A stretch of DNA of 33,908 nt. Origin: Planctomycetaceae bacterium (GTDB lineage: Bacteria; Planctomycetota; Planctomycetia; Pirellulales; UBA1268). The stretch lies in NCBI GenBank assembly GCA_947453375.1, contig CANGGT010000019.1:1-33908 (forward strand), given 5' to 3'. The notes under the pieces were generated by a model, which saw nothing but the letters and a program-made list of their open reading frames with translations, was not told the DNA's origin and did no database searches. Every line of letters starts with the position of its first letter. The first letter of the stretch is position 1. Positions 16,759 to 23,551 of the stretch are shown one piece after another. Both the position numbers and the translations under genes were made by a program.

Positions 16759-18185
16759 ACGAAGCCGATCGCGCTCCCATGGCCGAGGATCACGCGGCCG
16801 GGCGGATCACCGTCCGGCCGATGCTGCCACGGACGTTCGCCGCCATGCTCCGGGATACGTGGCGCGAGTTCCTCGATGCCAAGGTTCTCTATCTCCTCCT
16901 CTTGGCGATCGCGCTTCTCTTCGGCGCGGCGTTGACGGGGCGGATCGAACCGCAGCCGGGGGGCCGGCAGTATCTCGACATCGCCGCCCGGGCCTTGGCC
17001 GCCGACCTCGACGGCATCGACATCGCCACGCAGTCGATGGGGGATGTCGCCGGCCGGCTCAACGGCTCGATCTATGCCATCTCGGCCGCCGAGCCGATCG
17101 ACGCCGATCTCCCCGAAGGGCATTGGAAGGCGACGCTCACGCGGACGTTCATTCCGCTGGTCGGAGCGCCGGAGTCGGGGGACGAGGTCGCGGCCCGGTT
17201 CGGGAAGATCGCCGACGGCCAGCTCTGGACGATCACGGAGATCCGCGAGACCGGCACCGAATGGGCCCGGAAGATCGGATCGCAGACCTGGGAGATGACC
17301 GTCGCCCCGGGGCGCGATCTCCGCCTCCTCTGGCCCCACCGTTTCACCCTCTTCGGCGACAGTATCGAACTGGCCGGCACGAAGGGCGCGCCGCTGGGCC
17401 TCGAGGTCCTCATTCTCCAGAAGCTCCTCGCCACGGGGCTCGGCGGCACGATCCTCCTGTTGGTGAGCGTGGCGGTGACGGCGGCGTTCGTACCGAACAT
17501 GGTGCGGAAGGGGACGCTCGAACTCCTCCTCGTCCGCCCGATCCCGCGTTGGCAACTCCTCGTCTTCAAGTATGTCGGGGCCCTGCTCCTCGTGGCCGGC
17601 CTCCTCGGAATCCTCGTCCTCGCCGTCTGGCTGATCACCGGGATCCTCGCCGACGTCTGGTCGCCGGGGGTGCTCCTCGCGCTTCCGAGCCTGCTGGTCT
17701 TCTTCGCGCTCCTCCTCTCGGTGAGCGTGCTCACCGGGGTGATCACGCGGAGCGTGATTTCGGCGATGCTCGTCACCGTCGCCTACTGGGCGATCCTGTT
17801 CATCGCCGGCCAGATGAACAACGTCGCCGTCGAGAGCCGGATCCGCGAGGCGAACGTCGGCAAGCTGCGGCCGACGAGCATCGCCGAGACGATCCGAGGC
17901 CGGCAGCCGCGCCGGGAAGAGGGCTTCAAGCCCGGGCGGAGGCCCTTCTACCAGACGACCATCGGACGGGTGACCGAAGGGGTTTATGCCTTCCTCCCCC
18001 ACACCGAGGATCTCGACAATCTCGTCGACCGCCAACTGATGCGCGACTTCGCCGTCGCCGGCCCGTTCCGGGCGCTCATGGAAAGCGGCTCGTTCTCCTG
18101 GGAGAAGGGGCTCGGCCTCACCCTCCTCCACACCTTTGCCTACCTGGGAATAGCCTGCGCGATCTTCTCCCGCCGCGATCCGTGA
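16755..18185 (+). CDS. ABC-2 type transporter permease
   Basis: A 476-residue integral membrane protein, the membrane half of the ABC transporter encoded just upstream. The GTG start overlaps the TGA of the ATPase gene by four bases. Likely membrane segments lie at about 44-62, 225-245, 272-297, 305-330, 332-352 and 451-470. Between the first and second segments is a large soluble region (about 63-215), probably outside the cytoplasm. The sequence VPNMVRKGTLELLLVRPIPRWQLLVFKY is a typical coupling-helix region of ABC-2 permeases, split here only by my reading of its borders at about 247-274. A second polar region lies at 353-450. Export of an envelope component or drug-like molecule is possible, but the substrate cannot be told from sequence. 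The next gene begins 117 bp downstream. Confidence 0.92.
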   Translation: MNEADRAPMAEDHAAGRITVRPMLPRTFAAMLRDTWREFLDAKVLYLLLLAIALLFGAALTGRIEPQPGGRQYLDIAARALAADLDGIDIATQSMGDVAGRLNGSIYAISAAEPIDADLPEGHWKATLTRTFIPLVGAPESGDEVAARFGKIADGQLWTITEIRETGTEWARKIGSQTWEMTVAPGRDLRLLWPHRFTLFGDSIELAGTKGAPLGLEVLILQKLLATGLGGTILLLVSVAVTAAFVPNMVRKGTLELLLVRPIPRWQLLVFKYVGALLLVAGLLGILVLAVWLITGILADVWSPGVLLALPSLLVFFALLLSVSVLTGVITRSVISAMLVTVAYWAILFIAGQMNNVAVESRIREANVGKLRPTSIAETIRGRQPRREEGFKPGRRPFYQTTIGRVTEGVYAFLPHTEDLDNLVDRQLMRDFAVAGPFRALMESGSFSWEKGLGLTLLHTFAYLGIACAIFSRRDP

Positions 18186-18302
18186 GCTTCGATTTCCTGA
18201 AGCCATCAGGGCCGTTCTCCCGCCGAGAGCGGAGAGCGTGTCCGTCGCCGGCATCGCCCCGCAGGGCAGGTCACGCCCGCACCTCCGAAGATCGAGAAAC
18301 CC

Positions 18303-19928
18303 ATGCCATCGTCGTCCGCGGATCCTACCGAGCCGACGATCCTTGCCGACCTCCGCAAAGTTTGGAGGGACGTCGCCGCGGCGATGCTCTGCGTCGTGGT
18401 GGCCCTCTCGGTTCGCTCGCAGGCCGCCGACCACCGTTTGACGACGGACGAAATCTGGCACCTGACGATCTCGACCGGCCTGGGCAATCAGCGACGCTGG
18501 CCACCCGACGAGCTCCAGATGAACCGCCCGTCGCTGACGTCGCTCGACACGGCGGCCCCTCCACTCTCGGTCTGGGCGCCGATGAAAAACGTCCTCCATC
18601 CGCCGCTCTACACGTTTTCGCTCCGATGGTGGCGGGAAATCTTCGGTGGTGGCGACTGGACGGCGGCGATGTATTCGACCGCGTGGTCGATCGTCGCGAT
18701 CCTGTTCGTCTTCGCCGCGGTGCGGCAGCAGACAGGCCTCGGGCTGACCACGTGCGTCGGTCTGGCCATGGCACTCTCCCCCGCGCAGGTCCATCTCGGG
18801 ACCGAAGTCCGCGGGTATGCCATGCTGATGGGGCTGTCGGCCATGGGGGTATGGCAGATGGTACGGATCGAGGAGGGCGGGGCCACGTTCCGCCGCGTGT
18901 GGCTGCTCGGACTGACGCTCTGCCCGCTCCTCCTGACGCACTACTTCGCGATCGGTGGGTGTGCTGCCGTCGGCGCGTGGGGCCTGTTGCGGCTGCGCGG
19001 CCCGATGCGCTGGCACCTCTTGGCGAGCATCGCCGTCGCGGCGGCCGGCTTCGTCGTCCTCTGGCTGCCCCAGGCCGTGTCGCAGATCAAGGACATGGAG
19101 GCCGGCGACGGTTTTCTGAAGACCGGTCTGCCCTTCTGGAGACACTCGCTGCCGTCGGGATTCGCGATACCACTGCGGCTGTTCGTCTCCGCGAGGACGA
19201 GGTGGGCGATCGCTGTTTCCATCGGGTTGGTGTCGGTGACGGTGGCGGGGGTGTGGCGCAGGCCGGCGTTGCTACCCTGGCTGCTGATGCTCGTGATGCC
19301 GATCGGCACATTGCTCGTGCTCGACGCGTTGCGTGGCACTCAGCACACGTGGTTCGTCCGCTACGCCGCGGCCGCCGCGGTGGCGATTCCCGCAGCTCCG
19401 GTGCTCGCCGCCGCCAGCCTCCGGCCCACCGCTGGATGGGGACTGGGACTCGGATTCGTCGCGCTCACCGCCGCCGGTCTCGGGGTCTCCCGCGACGTCG
19501 GGTCTCCGACGTTCCATCACATGACCGACGCGTTCCTCCCGGTCATCGCACGGGAGCGCCCCGACACGCCACTCGTGGCTTTCTCACCGCCCGGCCGACC
19601 GCACGATTACTACGCCAACTCCATGCTCGTCGAGTGGTCCCATGTTGCCGGATTCTTTCCACGGCCGACCATGCGGCTCGTCGAGCCCACGCCGGCCGAT
19701 GTGCAGAGGCTGCGTGACGCCGCCCACGGTGGCCGCGTCTGGCTGGTGACCTCCGGGGAGATCGCCGATGGGGCGAACATGCCTCCGTGGCTGCACTCCC
19801 TGCTGCCCACCGCCCGACTCCTGCAGCCGCCGCTCGCGATCCCGGCCGGCGGCGAGCCGATCACCCCCCAGCCGCCGGTCGAGCTGTGGCTCCTCGAACT
19901 CGGCCCCCCCGCCGCGGAGCAACCCTGA
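18303..19928 (+). CDS. polytopic membrane glycosyltransferase, GT-C (ArnT/PMT-like) superfamily
   Basis: A 541-residue protein with many hydrophobic segments in the first 420 residues and a soluble C-terminal region (about 420-541). Soon after the first membrane segment (about 23-37) it has TTDEIWH at 47-53; an acidic pair in the first outer loop is the usual catalytic site in GT-C enzymes that use lipid-phosphate sugars. HPPLYTFSLRWW and EVRGYAM are further features shared with ArnT/dolichyl-phosphate-mannose mannosyltransferase-like proteins. The likely role is transfer of a sugar from a polyprenyl-phosphate donor to lipid or protein at the outer side of the membrane. It is convergent with the GT2-methyltransferase gene, 24 bp away; that gene could make the lipid-linked sugar donor, but this is inference. 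The ATG at 18303 is the first start ahead of the first membrane segment. Confidence 0.8.
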   Translation: MPSSSADPTEPTILADLRKVWRDVAAAMLCVVVALSVRSQAADHRLTTDEIWHLTISTGLGNQRRWPPDELQMNRPSLTSLDTAAPPLSVWAPMKNVLHPPLYTFSLRWWREIFGGGDWTAAMYSTAWSIVAILFVFAAVRQQTGLGLTTCVGLAMALSPAQVHLGTEVRGYAMLMGLSAMGVWQMVRIEEGGATFRRVWLLGLTLCPLLLTHYFAIGGCAAVGAWGLLRLRGPMRWHLLASIAVAAAGFVVLWLPQAVSQIKDMEAGDGFLKTGLPFWRHSLPSGFAIPLRLFVSARTRWAIAVSIGLVSVTVAGVWRRPALLPWLLMLVMPIGTLLVLDALRGTQHTWFVRYAAAAAVAIPAAPVLAAASLRPTAGWGLGLGFVALTAAGLGVSRDVGSPTFHHMTDAFLPVIARERPDTPLVAFSPPGRPHDYYANSMLVEWSHVAGFFPRPTMRLVEPTPADVQRLRDAAHGGRVWLVTSGEIADGANMPPWLHSLLPTARLLQPPLAIPAGGEPITPQPPVELWLLELGPPAAEQP

Positions 19929-19952
19929 CGCCTGCACACGTCACGATTCCGC

Positions 19953-21539
19953 TCAGCCCCCGAGCCCCACGACAGCCACGGCTCCCCGCTGCACCGAATG
20001 ACTCTGCATCAGCACCTGCCTGACGCCGGGCCGCGGCCGGGCGACCACCAGGAACTGGAACGCGAACATCGTCGGCCAGAGCCTGGCGAGCAGGTGCGAT
20101 CCGCCCCCGAGAATGCGTCCCATGACGCCGCCGAGCGCCGCTTCGAAGGGCACGCCGATCGGCTCGCACCTTTCGATCGCATATCCCGATTCCGTGATCG
20201 CGTCGCGGAGCGTTGAGCGCGTGAACAACCGCTTGTGCGTGAGGTCGAGGATGCCGCGTTCTGCGTAGCTGAACCGACCCATGAGGAGATTGAGCCGCAT
20301 GACAACGAACGCCACGTTCGGCGTCGTGATCACGAACGCCGGTGACGGCCGTACGGCCGGACGAGCCTCGCTGGCATGCCTGAGCCCGAGGAGGAACCGC
20401 TCCGGTTCGGCGAGATGCTCGATCACGTCGAGCAGCACGACGGCGTCGAAGTCGAAGACGTCGAGCGGGAGGGGATCCCGTTCGAGGTCAACCCGCACGA
20501 AGCGGCTCATCATGCCGGGGAGCGGATCGTGGGCATCGACCCCCGTGACCCGCATGCCGGCCCGCTCCAACTCCCGGGCCACGTAGCCGGGGCCGCAGCC
20601 GAGATCGAGGATTGCAGAGGCACCGAGTCGCCGCACGGCGGCCACCGCCGCCGAGTGCGACGATCGGGCATGCGTCGTTTTGTCGCGGTATCGCAGCGGC
20701 GACAGATTGCGGTAGGCGAGTGAACAACAGACGCCCATCTTGTGCAGCCGATACCTCACCGTGGATCGCAGCACATCCCAAGCGTAGCGCATCCCGTTGA
20801 CGTGGCAGATCTCGTCCCCGTAATGGGTCGGAATCGCAAACTGTTCGATCTTCGCATCGACATGGAACGCCTGGAGGAGGATCTCCGTGTCGAAGTGGAA
20901 TCCGTCACTGTCCTGCTCGAAGGGGATCGACCGAAGAAAACTCGTCGAGTAGCCGCGGTAGCCGGTGTGGTATTCGACCAACTGCTGTCCGGTGAGGGTG
21001 TTTTGGATCCCGGTGAGGATCCGGTTTCCGAACACCTTGTACCAGGGCATGCCGCCCGCACGGGCAGCCGCAAGACTCCCCATGCGAGTGCCCAGCACGA
21101 CGTCGGCGGCCGATTCACGAAACAGCCTGATGAATTCGGGCAGCAGTTCGGGAGCGTATTGACCGTCGCCATGGAGGAGGATGACGAAGTCGTATCCGTG
21201 GTCGATGGCCAGCCGGTACCCCAGCTTTTGGTTGCCGCCATACCCCTGATTCACCGGATTGCGCAGGAGCGTGAGCCGATGGACACCCCGGCGGCGGGCC
21301 CAGTCGAGGGCGCGCTCCGCCGACGCATCCGGACTGGCGTCGTCGATCACCAAAAAATCGACGTCGCTCGAATCGATCAGCGCCTGCGGCACACGATCGA
21401 GCGTCTGTTCGATCTGCCGCTCCGATTCGTAGAGCACGACGAACACGAGGACGCGAACCGTCCGGCTGTGCTGTCCGTCGGCGGGAGGGTCCCCCGCGGT
21501 CACCATCCGGCCATCGAGACCGGGGCTTGATTCGTTCAC
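19953..21539 (-). CDS. GT2 glycosyltransferase fused to a SAM-dependent methyltransferase
   Basis: A 528-residue two-domain protein. Residues 27-260 form a GT2 family transferase with VLVFVVLYES, the nucleotide-binding FLVIDDASPD at 62-71 and HGDGQY at 123-128, similar to polyprenyl-phosphate mannosyl/glucosyl synthases where the motif is usually D-x-D-G-Q. Residues about 285-500 form a class I methyltransferase with LDLGCGPG at 311-318, DVIEHL at 371-376 and LTHKRLFT at 433-440. The combined protein may attach a sugar and methylate a sugar or lipid in glycan synthesis. The start is set at the GTG at 21539 because GGAGG precedes it by five bases; an ATG at 21689 would add 50 residues of low-complexity sequence, and an ATG at 21506 would remove 11. 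It is convergent with the GT-C gene. Confidence 0.85.
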   Translation of the reverse strand: MNESSPGLDGRMVTAGDPPADGQHSRTVRVLVFVVLYESERQIEQTLDRVPQALIDSSDVDFLVIDDASPDASAERALDWARRRGVHRLTLLRNPVNQGYGGNQKLGYRLAIDHGYDFVILLHGDGQYAPELLPEFIRLFRESAADVVLGTRMGSLAAARAGGMPWYKVFGNRILTGIQNTLTGQQLVEYHTGYRGYSTSFLRSIPFEQDSDGFHFDTEILLQAFHVDAKIEQFAIPTHYGDEICHVNGMRYAWDVLRSTVRYRLHKMGVCCSLAYRNLSPLRYRDKTTHARSSHSAAVAAVRRLGASAILDLGCGPGYVARELERAGMRVTGVDAHDPLPGMMSRFVRVDLERDPLPLDVFDFDAVVLLDVIEHLAEPERFLLGLRHASEARPAVRPSPAFVITTPNVAFVVMRLNLLMGRFSYAERGILDLTHKRLFTRSTLRDAITESGYAIERCEPIGVPFEAALGGVMGRILGGGSHLLARLWPTMFAFQFLVVARPRPGVRQVLMQSHSVQRGAVAVVGLGG

Positions 21540-21544
21540 GACAT

Positions 21545-21549
21545 CCTCC
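21545..21549 (-). promoter_or_regulatory. Shine-Dalgarno GGAGG that supports the GTG start at 21539
   Basis: On the minus strand GGAGG is followed by five bases and then GTG. This is the best-supported start among three candidates for the GT2-methyltransferase gene. Confidence 0.6.
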
Positions 21550-21643
21550 GACACCGACGGCAAGACGGGCTCATGCACGGGCGGGGGGCTGAGCCTCGTC
21601 GATCCGGCCACGCAGCCGTAGCTTACCGCGTGACTCGCCGCAT

Positions 21644-21665
21644 TCCGACGGCCGCGAACGTCGGA
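21644..21665. repeat. 7-bp inverted repeat
   Basis: TCCGACG at 21644-21650 and CGTCGGA at 21659-21665 are perfectly complementary, separated by 8 bases. It lies in the divergent spacer and could be an operator or a small hairpin. There is no T-run after it. Confidence 0.4.
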
Positions 21666-21808
21666 GCATCGGCGGGACCATCGTGTCACGCCGAGTCGAA
21701 TCGGATGGCCCGCGGCAACGCTTCCGCTGCCGGAGCGACACGGCTAAGCTGGACGCACGTCGGGCGTCGGAACGATTGTCGGTGGACAACCTCGTCCATG
21801 ACCTTCAT

Positions 21809-21838
21809 CGACGGACGCCAACGCTGGGGCGTCCGTCG
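21809..21838. repeat. 11-bp perfect inverted repeat upstream of the amidase gene
   Basis: CGACGGACGCC at 21809-21819 and GGCGTCCGTCG at 21828-21838 are perfectly complementary, with an 8-base loop. It ends 34 bp before the amidase ATG. A stem this long and GC-rich would be stable in the 5' leader. No T-run follows, so it is not a standard intrinsic terminator on the plus strand; an operator or a leader hairpin is more likely. Confidence 0.6.
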
Positions 21839-21872
21839 TGGTCAGCGGTCCGTGGAAAGCGTCTCTCTCCCG

Positions 21873-23252
21873 ATGGCCACCACGTCGCTCCACACGCTTC
21901 CCGCCCTCGTTCTCGCCAAGCTCATCCGCGAGGGGGCGATCTCGAGCGAGGAGCTCGTCCGCTGTCACCTCGAGCGGATCGAGGCGAAGAATCCGTCGCT
22001 CTCCGCCTTCGTGACGGTGTTCGACGACGCGGTACAGATAGCGCGGCGGAAAGATCGGGAGCGGCTCCGCCGCCGCAAGACTCTCCCTCCTTTCCATGGC
22101 GTGCCGATCGGAATCAAGGATCTCAACGTCGTTCGCTTCACGCGCACCCGTTTCGGGTCGCGCGGCATGCCGCCGATCGTGCTCCCCTTCGACGATGCCA
22201 ACGTTCGCCCTCTCCGCCGGGCCGGCTTCGTGATCCTCGGCAAGCTGTCGACGAGTGAACTGGGCGCCATGCCGGTCACCGAGCCCGACATCCATCCGCC
22301 GACCCGCAATCCCTGGAGCCTCGCCCACACTGCCGGCGGCTCGAGCGGCGGATCAGGGGCGGCAGTGGCGGCGGGGATGCTGCCGATCGCCCAGGGCTCC
22401 GACGGAGCCGGATCGATCCGGATCCCGTCATCCTTCTGCGGCCTCTACGGCCTCAAGCCTTCTCGTGGCCGGGTCGTGAACCAGTTCCGCTTTCCCGATC
22501 GGCGGATCCTCTACACCTCGGGGCCGATGGCGCGCACGGTCGCCGATGCCGCCGCCATGCTCGACATCATGGCGGGGATCGACACCGGCCGGCCCCACTG
22601 GGCCCCGCCGCCATCACTGCCGTTTGCCGTTCGTCGCCCGACGGCCAAGCCGCTGCGGATCAAAGTCGTCGAGTCGACCGGGATGGTGCCGACCGATCCG
22701 GACGTGCTCGCCGCGGTGCGTCACACCGCCCGGATCCTCGAGCGGATGGGGCACTCCGTCGACGAGGGGAAGCTCCCGGAGAGCGGGCTGGGGGAGTTTC
22801 TCCCCATCTGGCAGCGGCTCATCGGCGGCATCCCGCTGATGCGCTGGCGGCGGGCGCAGCCGGTGACGGCTTGGCTCCGCGAGGGATCGCGGGGGCTTGC
22901 GCGAGCTGAGGTCGACGCCCTCGAGGACCGGCTCATCGCCCGCTTCGCGCCGGTCTTCGGCACGGCCGACCTGTGGCTCACCCCCACCGTTGCCGTCGGG
23001 CCGCCACGGATCGGAGCCTGGGCCAGGCTCACGCCGGAGGATGCCTTCGCCGAGGCCGCCAAACTCGCCGCCTTCACCGCCGTCGTCAATCTCGTCGGCC
23101 TCCCGGCGGCCAGCATCCCGGCCGGGATCTCCGCTTCTGGTCTACCGATCGGTGTTCAACTCATCGGCGACATGTTTCAGGAATCCAGCGTGCTCTCGGT
23201 GTCGTGGGATCTCGAGGAAACGCTTGCCTGGCGACAACTCGCCCCGGGCTGA
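21873..23252 (+). CDS. amidase signature family protein
   Basis: A 459-residue hydrolase of the amidase signature family, which cleaves amide bonds (examples are GatA, nicotinamidase-type and aryl-acylamidases). The Ser-cisSer-Lys triad is visible: Lys82 in PIGIKDLN, a serine in TAGGSSGGSG (about 157) and Ser181 in DGAGSIRIPSS. The block between them (AAVAAGMLPIAQGSDGAG) is the classical signature. The length fits a single catalytic domain without a GatA partner, and no gatB or gatC is nearby, so a stand-alone amidase is more likely than the tRNA amidotransferase subunit. The substrate is unknown. The ATG at 21873 is chosen because the conserved N-terminal helix begins a few residues later; no strong Shine-Dalgarno is seen. 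The stop codon overlaps a small tandem repeat. Confidence 0.9.
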   Translation: MATTSLHTLPALVLAKLIREGAISSEELVRCHLERIEAKNPSLSAFVTVFDDAVQIARRKDRERLRRRKTLPPFHGVPIGIKDLNVVRFTRTRFGSRGMPPIVLPFDDANVRPLRRAGFVILGKLSTSELGAMPVTEPDIHPPTRNPWSLAHTAGGSSGGSGAAVAAGMLPIAQGSDGAGSIRIPSSFCGLYGLKPSRGRVVNQFRFPDRRILYTSGPMARTVADAAAMLDIMAGIDTGRPHWAPPPSLPFAVRRPTAKPLRIKVVESTGMVPTDPDVLAAVRHTARILERMGHSVDEGKLPESGLGEFLPIWQRLIGGIPLMRWRRAQPVTAWLREGSRGLARAEVDALEDRLIARFAPVFGTADLWLTPTVAVGPPRIGAWARLTPEDAFAEAAKLAAFTAVVNLVGLPAASIPAGISASGLPIGVQLIGDMFQESSVLSVSWDLEETLAWRQLAPG

Positions 23253-23276
23253 TCAGGTTTCGGGCTGAACTGGTTT
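23245..23276. repeat. imperfect tandem repeat of 16 bp overlapping the amidase stop
   Basis: Two adjacent 16-base units (23245-23260 and 23261-23276) begin CGGGCTGA and end GGTTT. They differ at two positions. The first unit contains the amidase stop codon. Confidence 0.55.
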
Positions 23277-23551
23277 TCAAAGCCCAACGCCTTCCCTGGT
23301 GACTGCACGAACCGGGCCGACCGGCACGACGTGGCGGGTGTCTCGGGGCATCATCTCCCCTCGCCAGCGCGGGGTTCAGCGCTCCACCTGCCTGTTCGGG
23401 TGGTCGGATTGGGTCGAAGCGGGTATTTTGATTCGCTTCAAGGCTCCTCTCGGGGAACTTGCCCGGTTTCGTCCCGCGGGGGATCGTCGGTGCAGGCACG
23501 GAGGCAGGCAACACCGAACACGCGAGGGATCACGTGGCAGGATGCAGGCGG
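23253..23551. other. 299-bp spacer between the amidase gene and the secreted-protein gene
   Basis: No convincing gene or RNA was found. The stretch contains the second half of the 16-bp tandem repeat, and a weak hairpin (GAAGCG at 23416-23421, CGCTTC at 23434-23439) around an AT-richer loop, unlike the rest of this GC-rich window. It probably contains the promoter of the downstream gene. Confidence 0.4.

Larger units (their letters stand above)
21540..21872. other. 333-bp divergent spacer with two inverted repeats
   Basis: No gene was recognised here. It separates the GT2-methyltransferase gene from the amidase gene and should contain both promoters. It holds two hairpin-forming repeats (21644-21665 and 21809-21838). 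The open frame of the amidase continues into this spacer, with a possible ATG at 21798, but that upstream part is Arg-rich and unlike the family. Confidence 0.5.

Noticed and set aside
16722-19145. An 807-codon minus-strand frame in the same area
   Set aside because: Same reason; no motif, and it covers an overlapping ATPase-permease pair with clear signatures.
16859-19717. A 952-codon plus-strand frame through the permease and GT-C genes
   Set aside because: It crosses two genes and their spacer in a different frame and is almost entirely Arg/Pro/Gly/Ala.
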